A stretch of 64,000 bases of DNA from Massiliimalia massiliensis. GTDB lineage: Bacteria > Bacillota > Clostridia > Oscillospirales > Ruminococcaceae. Position 1 is the stretch's first letter, and each line of letters starts with the position of its first letter. Position numbers and translations under genes: made by a program. The stretch lies in contig NZ_FUHT01000004.1 in NCBI RefSeq assembly GCF_900155615.1, positions 868,001 through 932,000 of the forward strand. The letters are read 5' to 3'. The notes beneath the pieces were generated by a model, which saw only the letters and a program-made list of their open reading frames with translations, was not told where the DNA came from and made no database searches. Positions 1 to 8,356 of the stretch are shown one piece after another.

Positions 1-602
1 TCCTTGGTATATTTCAAAATTGCCGGGACATCGGACGCAATAAAATTCTCGCCCTCTCCTAAGCCGACAATCATCGGGCTGTCTTTCCTTACCGCAAAAA
101 TCTGGTTCGGGAAATCAGCAAACATAATTCCAAAGGCATAGGAACCCTTCACGTTCTCAATAACCTTTCTGACCGTCTCAAACGGGTTTCCGTCATAGTA
201 ATAGTCCAGCAGCTTTGCTACAACCTCGGTATCTGTTTGCGATTCAAACAGATAATTTTTAGCCGCCAGCCGTTCTTTCAGTTCCAGATAATTCTCAATA
301 ATTCCGTTGTGTACCAATGTAATCCGGCTGTTTCCATGCGGATGGGAATTTACGTCGCTCGGCTCTCCATGGGTCGCCCACCGGGTATGGCCGATTCCAC
401 AGCTTCCTTTCGGCTTCCCGACAAGGTTCATTTTTTCTTCCAAATCGTCCAGGCGGCCCTTTGCCTTGACTACCTTGATCCCTTCTTCTTCAAACACCGC
501 GATTCCCGCCGAATCATAACCCCTGTATTCGAGCTTGCGCAGCCCGTCTATTAATACCTCAGAGGCATTCCGTTTGCCAATATATCCAACAATTCCGCAC
601 AT
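1..602 (-). CDS. glmS: glutamine-fructose-6-phosphate aminotransferase (N-terminal part)
   Basis: This enzyme makes glucosamine-6-phosphate from fructose-6-phosphate and glutamine, the first committed step to UDP-GlcNAc for the cell wall. The reading frame starts MCGIVGYIG, with Cys2 as the class II glutamine amidotransferase nucleophile once Met is removed. GIGHTRWATHG, HNGIIENY and SQTDTEV follow, as in the GATase domain. The gene runs off the left edge, so the two sugar isomerase domains lie outside the window. Its 5' leader carries a glmS ribozyme, which fixes both identity and regulation. The start ATG is preceded by a purine-rich GAAAGGG stretch. Confidence 0.97.
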   Translation of the reverse strand, partial: MCGIVGYIGKRNASEVLIDGLRKLEYRGYDSAGIAVFEEEGIKVVKAKGRLDDLEEKMNLVGKPKGSCGIGHTRWATHGEPSDVNSHPHGNSRITLVHNGIIENYLELKERLAAKNYLFESQTDTEVVAKLLDYYYDGNPFETVRKVIENVKGSYAFGIMFADFPNQIFAVRKDSPMIVGLGEGENFIASDVPAILKYTK

Positions 603-679
603 AAATAAAACCCTTTCTTTCACAGGAGGGCAACACAATAAAGCTGTAATTCCCAAGGGATATTACAAAAAGCCTTCCT

Positions 680-850
680 GCATTACAAATTATTTTACGG
701 GCTGTACTTTTGTAAAACCCGGTTGCCCGGATCGTTTGTATACAGCCTGACGATTGAAAGGAAATCCCCCTCAACCGGGAGAGCACCCGCCGAAACACTC
801 GATTATCTCTCCACCTCGTTAACCCTGTATGCGGAATCAGGTCTGGCGCT
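680..850 (-). ncRNA. glmS ribozyme: glmS ribozyme (GlcN6P-activated self-cleaving RNA)
   Basis: Read on the minus strand, the leader contains AGCGCCAGACCUG, then GUUAACGAGGUGGAGAG, then UCGGCGGGUGCUCUCC, the conserved core of the glmS ribozyme. Cleavage is expected between A at 850 and G at 849. A peripheral arm GGCUGUA...UACAGCC encloses a CCGG-GCAA-CCGG hairpin. When glucosamine-6-phosphate is abundant the RNA cuts itself, destabilising glmS mRNA. The 3' limit of the fold is approximate. Confidence 0.93.
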
Positions 851-925
851 GATATCAGATAGACTCACCACGATCCTCCTTTTCAAAATTTTCTCCGCAA
901 ACCATACTATGTTGATACTGCAATT

Positions 926-954
926 ATTGTACTGTTTTTTTTAAAAAAAGTCAA
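926..954 (-). promoter_or_regulatory. promoter of glmS
   Basis: On the minus strand TTGACT and TACAAT are separated by exactly 17 bases. Transcription would start near 919, giving a leader of about 70 bases before the ribozyme cleavage site. Confidence 0.8.
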
Positions 955-1012
955 ATAAAGCCGGTGGAAGGAATATATTTTGCAAAGTGTTGCACATTAT
1001 TCATAGTTTTTA

Positions 1013-1042
1013 TTGAAAATGGACACGAAAAAGGTGTATGAT
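1013..1042 (+). promoter_or_regulatory. promoter of the alpha/beta hydrolase gene
   Basis: TTGAAA and TATGAT are separated by 18 bases. The -10 box covers an in-frame ATG at 1038, so that ATG cannot be the start and the ATG at 1077 is used instead. Confidence 0.65.
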
Positions 1043-1076
1043 AATAACTAAGAAAACTAGGAAAGGGTGTACACGA

Positions 1077-2048
1077 ATGGGATGTGCTATGAGCCGTTCT
1101 AATTTTTTAAGCAGCAACGGGACAGACCGTATTGCATATTACATTTTCCGGAATGAGGATACACAGGAAAAGCCGAAAGCCATCCTCCAGATATCCCATG
1201 GCATGTGCGAATACTTCCTGCGGTACAGCGATTTTGCGGCGTTTTTAACCCAGCACGGATATATTGTCTGTGGCAACGACCACCTGGGGCATGGAGACTC
1301 CGTAAAAAATGACGATTACCTAGGTTATTTTGCCCCGAATAACGGGTGGAAATACCTCGTTCAGGATGTTCACCGTCTTACGCTGAAAATGAAGGCGAAA
1401 TATCCGGATATTCCACTGATTCTGATGGGACACAGCATGGGCTCGTTCATCACGAGGCTCTATATCGACCAGTTCAGCGATGATATTGACGGGGTTATGA
1501 TCGTCGGCACCAATGGGGGAAACCCATTTACCACAGTCGGTATTACGCTGGCAAAGCAAATTCGGGCAATCCGGGGAGAATTTCACCGCAGTTCCCTGCT
1601 CCAGAAGCTGACAAACGCCGGGTTTAACAGCAAATATCCGGAGCATTATTCTGAACATGACTGGCTGAGCCGGGACAAACGGATAGCCGACCAGTTTGCG
1701 GCAGACGAAAAGTGCGGCTTTACCTTTACCGCAAGTGCTTTTCTTGACCTCTTTACCATGATCCGGCTGATCAACCGCCCGCAGTGGGGACAGATGATCC
1801 GCAAAGACCTGCCCGCCTACCTGTTCGCAGGCGACAATGACCCGGTCGGCGATTACGGGAAAGGCGTTGCCAGAGTCTATCAGCATCTGAATACTTTAGG
1901 CATTGAAGATTTGCAGATCCGGTTATATCCGGGTGCGCGGCATGAGGTGTTAAATGAGATCAACAAAGAAGAGGTTTACCAAGACGTCTTAAACTGGCTG
2001 GATCAGAGGTTCGCGGCAGAAAAGCCTATATCAAAAATACAGGTTTAA
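1077..2048 (+). CDS. alpha/beta hydrolase, monoacylglycerol lipase-like
   Basis: A 323-residue serine hydrolase of the lysophospholipase/monoglyceride lipase group (Hydrolase_4). The oxyanion region is ISHGMCEYFLRYSDFA, the nucleophile elbow is GHSMGS, and late acid and histidine residues are seen in GDNDPVGDYG and GARHEVLNE. There is no signal peptide, so it should act in the cytoplasm on lipid esters; the substrate cannot be told. The start at 1077 follows AGGAAAGG; the upstream in-frame ATG lies in the promoter -10 box. It is a single-gene unit ending at a bidirectional terminator shared with the convergent Crp/Fnr gene. Confidence 0.88.
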   Translation: MGCAMSRSNFLSSNGTDRIAYYIFRNEDTQEKPKAILQISHGMCEYFLRYSDFAAFLTQHGYIVCGNDHLGHGDSVKNDDYLGYFAPNNGWKYLVQDVHRLTLKMKAKYPDIPLILMGHSMGSFITRLYIDQFSDDIDGVMIVGTNGGNPFTTVGITLAKQIRAIRGEFHRSSLLQKLTNAGFNSKYPEHYSEHDWLSRDKRIADQFAADEKCGFTFTASAFLDLFTMIRLINRPQWGQMIRKDLPAYLFAGDNDPVGDYGKGVARVYQHLNTLGIEDLQIRLYPGARHEVLNEINKEEVYQDVLNWLDQRFAAEKPISKIQV

Positions 2049-2071
2049 GCTGATTTCCGATCAGCAATCAT

Positions 2072-2107
2072 AAAAACCGGAGACAGCAAACGCTGTCTCC
2101 GGTTTTT
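2072..2107. terminator. bidirectional terminator
   Basis: Perfect 16-bp stem AAAAACCGGAGACAGC with loop AAAC and T-runs on both strands. It serves the hydrolase on the plus strand and overlaps the last codons of the Crp/Fnr gene on the minus strand. Confidence 0.9.
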
Positions 2108-2786
2108 ATGATTCATCACTTGTAAAGGCAAATTCCTGAAGCGCCGGAAAATCACAGAGCTCCGTCATCCGATAGTTGACCCGCACCCATCCAGCTTCTA
2201 CAAATCTGCCCAATACGCGGCTGACGGTCATACGTGAAACGCTCGCCATGTTTCCAAGCTCCTCCTGGCTGATCCCCGCAACCAGCCTGCCGTCCTCTTC
2301 GCGGCACATCTGCACCAAAAGCTGTGCTATCCTGCGGTCGGCGTGCAAAAAGGCCATATTATCCACATGGCTGGAGAGCATCCTCACCGTCCTGGCAAGA
2401 TACCGCAAAAGATCCAGCGCGGTTTCTGGCTGGGTGCGGAAATATTTTAACATCATCGGCTGGTTAATGACAACCAGCTCCGTCTTTTCCAAAGCGCGCG
2501 CGGAGGACATCCTCGGCAATTCGTCAAAAAAGGAGGCCTCCCCAAATACCGAACCCGGTTTTTGAAGCGCAAGTATTTTTTCCGTTCCGTTTTCAGAGCT
2601 GAGAAAGGTTACCGCCCGCCCGGATTTTAAATAATAAAACGCTTCGGCGTGCTCCCCCTGGCTGTAGACCATCTGCCCCTTTGCGAAAACGCGGGTATTC
2701 TGCTCCTTTGCAAACAGCGCAATCAGCCTGCTGTTCTGCAGGTCCCGTTCAATTGGGCTTGGGAAAAAAAGATTTGTATGATCCAT
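2106..2786 (-). CDS. Crp/Fnr family transcriptional regulator
   Basis: A 226-residue regulator. Residues 20-130 form a cyclic-nucleotide-binding-type beta barrel (FAKGQMVYSQGE, PGSVFGEASFFDELPR), then a dimerisation helix. The C-terminal winged helix has a recognition helix in SQEELGNMASVSRMTVSRVL. There is no N-terminal cysteine cluster like that of Fnr, so an Fe-S oxygen sensor is unlikely and the ligand is unknown. The start follows GGAGAGAATGAA. A perfect TGTAA-N6-TTACA inverted repeat lies in its own promoter, suggesting autoregulation and possibly control of the divergent leu operon. Confidence 0.92.
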   Translation of the reverse strand: MDHTNLFFPSPIERDLQNSRLIALFAKEQNTRVFAKGQMVYSQGEHAEAFYYLKSGRAVTFLSSENGTEKILALQKPGSVFGEASFFDELPRMSSARALEKTELVVINQPMMLKYFRTQPETALDLLRYLARTVRMLSSHVDNMAFLHADRRIAQLLVQMCREEDGRLVAGISQEELGNMASVSRMTVSRVLGRFVEAGWVRVNYRMTELCDFPALQEFAFTSDES

Positions 2787-2820
2787 TTCATTCTCTCCAA
2801 ACTGTTAATTCCTTTTTATA

Positions 2821-2850
2821 ATTGTAACATTATTTACATTCTTTTTGCAA
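2821..2850 (-). promoter_or_regulatory. promoter of the Crp/Fnr gene
   Basis: On the minus strand TTGCAA and TACAAT are 18 bases apart. The -10 box and spacer are covered by the inverted repeat at 2823-2838. Confidence 0.55.
2823..2838. promoter_or_regulatory. candidate Crp/Fnr operator TGTAA-N6-TTACA
   Basis: A perfect inverted repeat TGTAACATTATTTACA with the half-site spacing typical of Crp/Fnr sites (TGTGA-N6-TCACA in E. coli). It lies inside the promoter of the regulator gene and about 20 bases upstream of the leu -10 box, where it could act on both. Binding is inferred. Confidence 0.6.
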
Positions 2851-2856
2851 GCAGTA

Positions 2857-2865
2857 TGCTATAAT
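2857..2865 (+). promoter_or_regulatory. extended -10 promoter of the leu operon
   Basis: TGCTATAAT is a perfect extended -10 with no good -35 at the usual distance. The surrounding CAGTATGCTATAAT recurs before the phosphodiesterase gene at 6739. No T-box leader is seen in the roughly 90-base leader to leuC. Confidence 0.6.
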
Positions 2866-2962
2866 AAAAACAACACAATATTTGGAGAGGAAAGCCTTCT
2901 CCGCTATTAATTGCAGCATGACGCAGCAGCATTAATTTTAAAAGAAAGTTGGGATTTACATT

Positions 2963-4231
2963 ATGGGTATGACCATGACGCAAAAAGTCCTGGCGGCACA
3001 TGCCGGGCTACCTTCCGTAAAACCGGGACAGTTGATTAAGGCGAAGCTGGATTTGGTTTTGGGAAATGATATCACCTCCCCTGTCGCCATCAATGAATTT
3101 AACAAAGCAGGATTTGACCAAATCTTCCACCAGGATAAAATTGCCCTGGTAATGGATCACTTTACACCGAATAAGGATATCAAGGCAGCGGAGCAATGCA
3201 AGCAGTGCCGCACCTTTGCAAAGCAGTACCACGTCAAAAACTACTTTGATGTCGGTGATATGGGAATCGAGCACGCCCTCCTTCCCGAAAAGGGCCTGGT
3301 GGCTCCGGGCGACTGCGTGATCGGCGCAGACTCCCACACCTGTACCTACGGCGCTCTGGGCGCTTTCTCCACCGGCGTCGGCAGCACCGACATGGCTGCA
3401 GGCATGGCTACGGGCGAGGCCTGGTTCAAGGTACCGTCCGCCATCAAATTCAACCTCACAGGAAAACTGAATAAATGGGTGAGCGGAAAAGACGTCATCC
3501 TTCACATCATCGGAATGATCGGCGTGGACGGCGCGTTATACCGCTCCATGGAATTCACCGGCGAAGGGCTCAAAAACCTGTCCATGGACGACCGGCTCTG
3601 CATGGCTAATATGGCGATTGAAGCCGGCGCTAAAAACGGTATTTTTGAAGTGGACGACGTTACCCTGGCTTATGTCAAGGGGCGCGTTGACCGGGAATAT
3701 ACCGTCTTCCAGGCGGACAGCGACGCGGAATATGACGAGATTTATGATATCGACCTGGGCAGCATCAAATCCACCGTCTCTTTCCCCCATCTGCCGGAAA
3801 ACACCAAAACCATTGACGAAGTGGGCGACATCAAGATCGACCAGGTTGTCATCGGATCCTGCACCAACGGACGGCTGGAGGATATGGAAACTGCGGCTGC
3901 CATCCTGAAAGGACGCCGCGTTGCAGAGGACGTCCGCGCGATTGTAATCCCGGGTACACAGTCCATCTATAAGGAATGTGTGAAACGCGGCTATGCTGAA
4001 ATCTTCATCGATGCCGGCTGTGCCTTCTCAACGCCAACCTGCGGGCCATGTCTCGGCGGGCATATGGGTATCCTGGCTGCCGGAGAACGCGCCGTTTCCA
4101 CTACCAACCGGAATTTTGTCGGACGGATGGGCCATGTCGATTCCGAGGTCTATCTGGCAAGCCCGGCTGTCGCCGCGGCGAGCGCAGTGACCGGAAAAAT
4201 TTCAGGCCCGGAAGCAGTTCTGGGAAAATAA
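2963..4231 (+). CDS. leuC: 3-isopropylmalate dehydratase large subunit
   Basis: The large, [4Fe-4S]-bearing subunit of isopropylmalate isomerase, which converts 2- to 3-isopropylmalate in leucine biosynthesis. At 422 residues it is the HacA/LeuC type. Substrate-loop motif [17 protein letters not shown] and cluster cysteines in [12 protein letters not shown] and [13 protein letters not shown] are all present. It starts MGMTMTQK, a common start in Clostridia; the upstream Shine-Dalgarno is weak (GAAAGTTGGG). It leads an operon with leuD 21 bases downstream, then a TIM-barrel gene and leuB. Confidence 0.97.
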   Translation: MGMTMTQKVLAAHAGLPSVKPGQLIKAKLDLVLGNDITSPVAINEFNKAGFDQIFHQDKIALVMDHFTPNKDIKAAEQCKQCRTFAKQYHVKNYFDVGDMGIEHALLPEKGLVAPGDCVIGADSHTCTYGALGAFSTGVGSTDMAAGMATGEAWFKVPSAIKFNLTGKLNKWVSGKDVILHIIGMIGVDGALYRSMEFTGEGLKNLSMDDRLCMANMAIEAGAKNGIFEVDDVTLAYVKGRVDREYTVFQADSDAEYDEIYDIDLGSIKSTVSFPHLPENTKTIDEVGDIKIDQVVIGSCTNGRLEDMETAAAILKGRRVAEDVRAIVIPGTQSIYKECVKRGYAEIFIDAGCAFSTPTCGPCLGGHMGILAAGERAVSTTNRNFVGRMGHVDSEVYLASPAVAAASAVTGKISGPEAVLGK

Positions 4232-4252
4232 CGGAGAAAGGAAGAAAGCAGA

Positions 4253-4735
4253 ATGAATACAAAAGGATTTGTACATAAATACGGCGATAATGTCGATACC
4301 GACGTTATCATCCCTGCAAGATACCTGAACACTGCGGATGCAAAAGAGCTTGCGAGCCATTGCATGGAAGACATCGACAAGGATTTTGTCAAAAACGTTC
4401 AGCCAAACGATATCATCGTTGCGAACTACAATTTCGGCTGCGGCTCCTCCCGTGAGCACGCGCCGCTAGCGATTAAAACGGCCGGAATCTCCTGCGTCAT
4501 CGCCAAAACCTTCGCCCGCATTTTTTACCGTAACTCAATCAATATCGGACTGGCAATTCTGGAATGCGAGGAAGCCGCAGACAAGATCGAAGGCGGCGAT
4601 GAGGTCGCGGTCGATTTTGATACCGGGATTATCACAAACCTCACAAAAAACGAAACCTATCAGGCAGAGCCCTTCCCTGATTTTATCAAGGAAATCATCC
4701 ATGCCAACGGACTGTTAAATTCCCTGAAAAAATAA
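4253..4735 (+). CDS. leuD: 3-isopropylmalate dehydratase small subunit
   Basis: The 160-residue swivelling-domain partner of LeuC. The signature [16 protein letters not shown] lies in the middle, and the protein starts with [17 protein letters not shown], typical of the archaeal/clostridial LeuD type. The start follows GGAGAAAGGAAG. It lies between leuC and the TIM-barrel gene with short gaps, so the genes are surely co-transcribed. Confidence 0.97.
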   Translation: MNTKGFVHKYGDNVDTDVIIPARYLNTADAKELASHCMEDIDKDFVKNVQPNDIIVANYNFGCGSSREHAPLAIKTAGISCVIAKTFARIFYRNSINIGLAILECEEAADKIEGGDEVAVDFDTGIITNLTKNETYQAEPFPDFIKEIIHANGLLNSLKK

Positions 4736-4751
4736 TCAGGGGGATTGGAGA

Positions 4752-5579
4752 ATGAAGATGGAGAAGATTAAAATCGCCGCGCCGCTGTATATCCTTAGAA
4801 ACGAGGCGGAGCAAGACCTTTTTGCCGTTCTGGAAAAGCTGAAGGCAATCGGCTTTGAAGGGGTCGAGCTGCTGGGCTTCTTCGGGAAAAAGCCCGAGGA
4901 GATTAAAGCAAAGCTGGACGAGCTTTCGATGGAAGCCGTCGGCAACCATGTCCCGAGCAACGAGTTTATCAAAAATCCCGACAAGGTCATCCGGGATCAT
5001 CTTACAATCGGCTGCCGCTATATTACCATCGCATGGCCTGACCGCGCCATTGCCCCCGGCACGCCGGAATTTGACCAGACTATTTCGGATATCAAGGTAA
5101 TTGCAGGGCGCTGTAAAGAAGCCGGCATCACCCCGCTCTATCATAATCACGATTTCGAATACCGCGTCAGCCCTTCCATCGCGGATGTTGTAATGGAAAG
5201 CTGCAAAGCGGAAGGCATCTGCATGGAGCCTGATCTCGGCTGGATGCTTTTCGCCCAGGCTGACCCGGCGGAGGCGCTGGCAAGATACTCTTACCGCTGC
5301 CCGGTAATCCATTTCAAAGACATCTATGCCAAAGACCTTTCGCTGGTCGGCAAGAGCGAAGAACTCGGCGAAGCTAAAGCGCGTCCGGAAAAGGGATATT
5401 TTGAGTTCCGTCCGGTTGGCTATGGAATGCTGAACATCCCGAAGCTGATGCCGCTTTGTCTCGCCTGCAAGCCGGAATGGTTTGTTGTTGACCATGACCT
5501 TGCCTACGAGCGGGACAGCTATCAGGATTTGAAAATCAGCGTGGATTATCTCAAGGTCCTGATGGGAATTTGTGAATAA
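4752..5579 (+). CDS. sugar phosphate isomerase/epimerase-type TIM barrel protein
   Basis: A 275-residue xylose-isomerase-like TIM barrel (AP endonuclease family 2 fold). Likely metal ligands sit in [25 protein letters not shown] and VIHFKDIY. These proteins act on sugars or inositol-type compounds; the substrate here is unknown. It sits between leuD and leuB, 16 bases after one and 11-23 bases before the other, so it is expressed with leucine biosynthesis, where no such reaction is required. The start follows AGGGGGATTGGAGA. Family assignment is firm; the reason for its place in a leu operon is not known. Confidence 0.85.
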   Translation: MKMEKIKIAAPLYILRNEAEQDLFAVLEKLKAIGFEGVELLGFFGKKPEEIKAKLDELSMEAVGNHVPSNEFIKNPDKVIRDHLTIGCRYITIAWPDRAIAPGTPEFDQTISDIKVIAGRCKEAGITPLYHNHDFEYRVSPSIADVVMESCKAEGICMEPDLGWMLFAQADPAEALARYSYRCPVIHFKDIYAKDLSLVGKSEELGEAKARPEKGYFEFRPVGYGMLNIPKLMPLCLACKPEWFVVDHDLAYERDSYQDLKISVDYLKVLMGICE

Positions 5580-5602
5580 ATAGGAAAGAAGTGTCAATCA
5601 GT

Positions 5603-6673
5603 ATGGAAAAAAATATTGTTCTGATTAAAGGCGACGGGATCGGGCCGGAAATTGTTGATGAAGCGCTGAAGGTGCTGGACAGGGTATGCGGTAAATACGG
5701 TCATACCTTCCACTATACCCGAATTTTGATGGGCGGAGAATCCATCGACGAATACGGCGTTCCATTGACTGACGAGGCGCTGGAAACTGCCCAAAAGGCG
5801 GATGCTGTACTGCTCGGCAGCGTTGGCGGCCCGAAATGGGACACCCTCCCCGGTAATCTCCGGCCGGAAAAAGGGCTTTTGGCCATCCGGAAGGGTCTGG
5901 GACTCTTTGCCAATGTCCGCCCGGCATACCTCTATCCGGAATTAAAAGCTGCCTGCCCGCTTCGGGATGAAATCATTGGGGACGGCTTTGACATGGTCGT
6001 GATGCGGGAGCTCACCGGCGGGCTGTATTTTGGCGCGCGCGAAACCGTGGAACAGGACGGCCAGATGGTGGCAAAGGATACCCTCGTCTATTCTGAAGCA
6101 GAAATCCGGAGAATTGCGGTAAAGGGCTTCGATATCGCAAGAAAACGCCGCAAGAAGGTGATCAGTGTAGATAAAGCGAACGTCCTCGATTCCTCCCGTC
6201 TCTGGAGAAAGGTTGTACACGAGGTGGCAGCGGATTATCCGGATGTGGAATGTGTAGATATGCTGGTCGACAACTGCGCAATGCAGCTTGTGAAAGACCC
6301 GAAGCAGTTTGACGTGATTCTGACTGAAAATATGTTTGGCGATATCCTCTCGGATGAAGCAAGCATGGTGACCGGCTCCATCGGGATGCTCTCCTCCGCA
6401 AGCCTGAACGAAACAAAATTTGGGCTTTACGAGCCAAGCCACGGCTCTGCCCCGGACATTGCGGGAATGGACCTCGCAAATCCAATCGCAACCATCCTTT
6501 CCGCCGCAATGATGCTCCGTTATTCCTTTGATCTGGACGAGGAAGCGGACGCCATTGAAAATGCCGTAAAACAGGTACTCAAGGACGGATACCGCACCGG
6601 CGACATCATGAGCGATGGATGCATCCAGGTTGGCTGCAAACAGATGGGCGATTTGATTGCCGAGCGTGTTTAA
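5603..6673 (+). CDS. leuB: 3-isopropylmalate dehydrogenase
   Basis: NAD-dependent oxidative decarboxylation of 3-isopropylmalate to 2-oxoisocaproate, the last leucine-specific step before transamination. It has [15 protein letters not shown] at the N-terminus, [20 protein letters not shown] and the C-terminal [14 protein letters not shown] prefer ATG 5603 (356 residues) over GTG 5591 because the AGGAAAG Shine-Dalgarno lies only two bases before the GTG; both are in frame. It is the last gene of the leu operon, followed by a terminator. Confidence 0.96.
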   Translation: MEKNIVLIKGDGIGPEIVDEALKVLDRVCGKYGHTFHYTRILMGGESIDEYGVPLTDEALETAQKADAVLLGSVGGPKWDTLPGNLRPEKGLLAIRKGLGLFANVRPAYLYPELKAACPLRDEIIGDGFDMVVMRELTGGLYFGARETVEQDGQMVAKDTLVYSEAEIRRIAVKGFDIARKRRKKVISVDKANVLDSSRLWRKVVHEVAADYPDVECVDMLVDNCAMQLVKDPKQFDVILTENMFGDILSDEASMVTGSIGMLSSASLNETKFGLYEPSHGSAPDIAGMDLANPIATILSAAMMLRYSFDLDEEADAIENAVKQVLKDGYRTGDIMSDGCIQVGCKQMGDLIAERV

Positions 6674-6689
6674 CCGTACAAAAAACATA

Positions 6690-6722
6690 AAAACGGATGT
6701 CAGTACTGTTGATATCCGTTTT
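6690..6722 (+). terminator. leu operon terminator
   Basis: Stem AAAACGGAT/ATCCGTTTT, with an inner TCA/TGA pairing, is followed by CTTTTTT. Confidence 0.8.
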
Positions 6723-6738
6723 CTTTTTTCTTCCAGTA

Positions 6739-6747
6739 TGCTATAAT
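6739..6747 (+). promoter_or_regulatory. extended -10 promoter
   Basis: TGCTATAAT within CAGTATGCTATAAT, the same 14-mer found before leuC. The roughly 95-base leader that follows can form a CGCTTTC/GAAAGCG hairpin just before the start codon. Confidence 0.6.
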
Positions 6748-6848
6748 GATGACCGGGAACAGGAAAGCTGTTTTATACGGTATTACAGCCGTTCCCTATT
6801 CCACAAGAAAGGACGCTTTCACAACAGAGAAAGCGATGGTTCATAAGC

Positions 6849-7394
6849 ATGAAACTGATGATTGCTTCCGATATTCATGGTTCTGCCTATTACTGCCGCA
6901 GGCTGCTCCAGGCATATGAAAAGGAACAGGCGGATAAGCTGCTGCTGCTCGGGGATATTTTGTATCACGGGCCGAGAAACGACCTTCCGCGGGAATATGC
7001 CCCGAAGCAGGTGATCACTATGCTCAATGACATTTCCGGGGAAATTTTATGTGTCCGGGGAAACTGTGATACCGAGGTCGACCAGATGGTACTGGATTTC
7101 CCCATTCTCGCCGACTATTGTATTCTATACCACCACAGCACAATGATCTTTGCAACGCACGGGCATCACTTCAACGAATCCTCCCTCCCCAAGCTGAAGG
7201 AAGGTGACATTCTGCTGCACGGACATACCCATATTCCTGCCTGCAGTCAACACGGGCATTACACCTATCTAAACCCAGGTTCTGTCTCGATCCCTAAGGA
7301 GGACAGTCCAAACAGCTATCTGATCTTAGAGGACGGGGCCTTCCTATGGAAAACACTGGAAGGAACTGTATGGAAAGAATACGCAATGAAATAA
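6849..7394 (+). CDS. yfcE: YfcE-type metallophosphodiesterase
   Basis: A 181-residue calcineurin-like phosphoesterase of the YfcE/MJ0936 family. All metal-binding motifs are visible: ASDIHGS (D-x-H), LLGDIL, RGNCD, ATHGHH and GHTHIP, with a C-terminal NPGSVSIPK. Family members hydrolyse phosphodiesters with Mn2+; the natural substrate is unknown. It is a monocistronic gene with its own extended -10 promoter and a strong terminator. The Shine-Dalgarno is poor, as GAAAGCG before the start can pair into a leader hairpin. Confidence 0.93.
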   Translation: MKLMIASDIHGSAYYCRRLLQAYEKEQADKLLLLGDILYHGPRNDLPREYAPKQVITMLNDISGEILCVRGNCDTEVDQMVLDFPILADYCILYHHSTMIFATHGHHFNESSLPKLKEGDILLHGHTHIPACSQHGHYTYLNPGSVSIPKEDSPNSYLILEDGAFLWKTLEGTVWKEYAMK

Positions 7395-7430
7395 AAAAAC
7401 AGCAGGCAGATTTTTGCCTGCTGTTTTTTT
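7393..7430. terminator. bidirectional terminator
   Basis: A 16-bp stem AAAAAAACAGCAGGCA/TGCCTGCTGTTTTTTT between convergent genes; it abuts the stop codon of the ABC ATPase gene on the minus strand. Confidence 0.9.
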
Positions 7431-8356
7431 TATTCTTTCTGCTCTGGTTCCTCCGCTTCCCTGACCGGTTCAATAATGATCCTCCCGTCCTCCATCTCAA
7501 CCCGGACTTTATTTTTGTTTTGCAGTCCAAGCGAGTCAAGGTATTCTCTGGGAAGCTGTACCCGGCCGGCACGATCCATCACGACAAATTCCTCATGACT
7601 GTCCTGATCCAGGAAGCTGCCCATTTCGTTCAGGGCGCTGGAATATTTCTGCCGCCGGATAAACTCGGAGCTTGTTTTTCCATCCCGGATGGCGATAATC
7701 CGATCCACCTTCCTGGATAAGGACATATCGTGGGTGACGATCACCACCGTTACGCCCAACTGCTCATTGACATCTCGGAACACCTGTAAAATCTGATCCG
7801 AGGTCTGTGTATCCACCGCACCGGTCGGCTCGTCCGCAAGCAGAAGCTTCGGCTGGTTAGCCAGCGCAATCCCAATTGCCACCCTCTGCTGTTCCCCGCC
7901 GGAAAGCTCGCTCAGCTTATTGTCCGCGCGGCCGGAAAGCCCGACCATATGGAGCAGCTCTTTCCCCCATTTGCGGTGTTCTTCTTTGAACCGGCGATGC
8001 TTTAAGCGCATCACCAGCTCGATATTCTCTGTAGCGGTTAAATAAGGCAAAAGATTCCTCGCAACATTCTGCCAGACAAACCCCACCGTATTCCTGCGGT
8101 ATTCTACTAAATCCCGATCATTAAATTTCAACAAATCCTGCCCATCTACCAAAATCGTGCCGGCAGTCGGTTTGTCCAGTCCTCCCAGCATATTGAGCAG
8201 GGTGGATTTCCCACTGCCGCTGTTTCCGATGATCCCGACCAGGTCGCCCTGATTGATTATCAGGTCAAGGCCCTGCAAAGCCAGAATCTCCGTTTCCTCC
8301 GTCCGGTATATCTTTACAAGATTCTCACAAAAAATCATCTCAGTATCAGTACGCAT
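7430..8356 (-). CDS. ABC transporter ATP-binding protein with C-terminal AbrB-like domain
   Basis: A 308-residue ATPase of the LolD/MacB group: Walker A GNSGSGKST (44-52), signature LSGGEQQ (151-157), Walker B LLLADEP (171-177) and the His switch THD (208-210). Residues 255-298 add a segment of the form FVVMDRAGRVQLPREYLDSLG...VRVEMEDGRIIIEP, which matches the AbrB/MazE swapped-hairpin fold. Such a fusion is not part of the usual MacB-type ATPase. The start at 8356 follows GGGGAG with 7-base spacing and overlaps the upstream ATPase gene by 11 bases, pointing to translational coupling. It is last in a four-gene export operon. Confidence 0.88.
   Translation of the reverse strand: MRTDTEMIFCENLVKIYRTEETEILALQGLDLIINQGDLVGIIGNSGSGKSTLLNMLGGLDKPTAGTILVDGQDLLKFNDRDLVEYRRNTVGFVWQNVARNLLPYLTATENIELVMRLKHRRFKEEHRKWGKELLHMVGLSGRADNKLSELSGGEQQRVAIGIALANQPKLLLADEPTGAVDTQTSDQILQVFRDVNEQLGVTVVIVTHDMSLSRKVDRIIAIRDGKTSSEFIRRQKYSSALNEMGSFLDQDSHEEFVVMDRAGRVQLPREYLDSLGLQNKNKVRVEMEDGRIIIEPVREAEEPEQKE

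Noticed and set aside
1320-1886. 188-codon open frame on the minus strand inside the hydrolase gene
   Set aside because: It is antisense to a clear GHSMG hydrolase, has no ribosome site and shows no protein motif.
2866-2962. T-box or leucine leader before leuC
   Set aside because: The leader is only about 90 bases and lacks the T-box sequence and a run of Leu codons.
4695-5597. 300-codon frame on the minus strand opposite the TIM-barrel gene
   Set aside because: The plus-strand frame has family motifs and operon spacing; the antisense frame is a codon-bias shadow.
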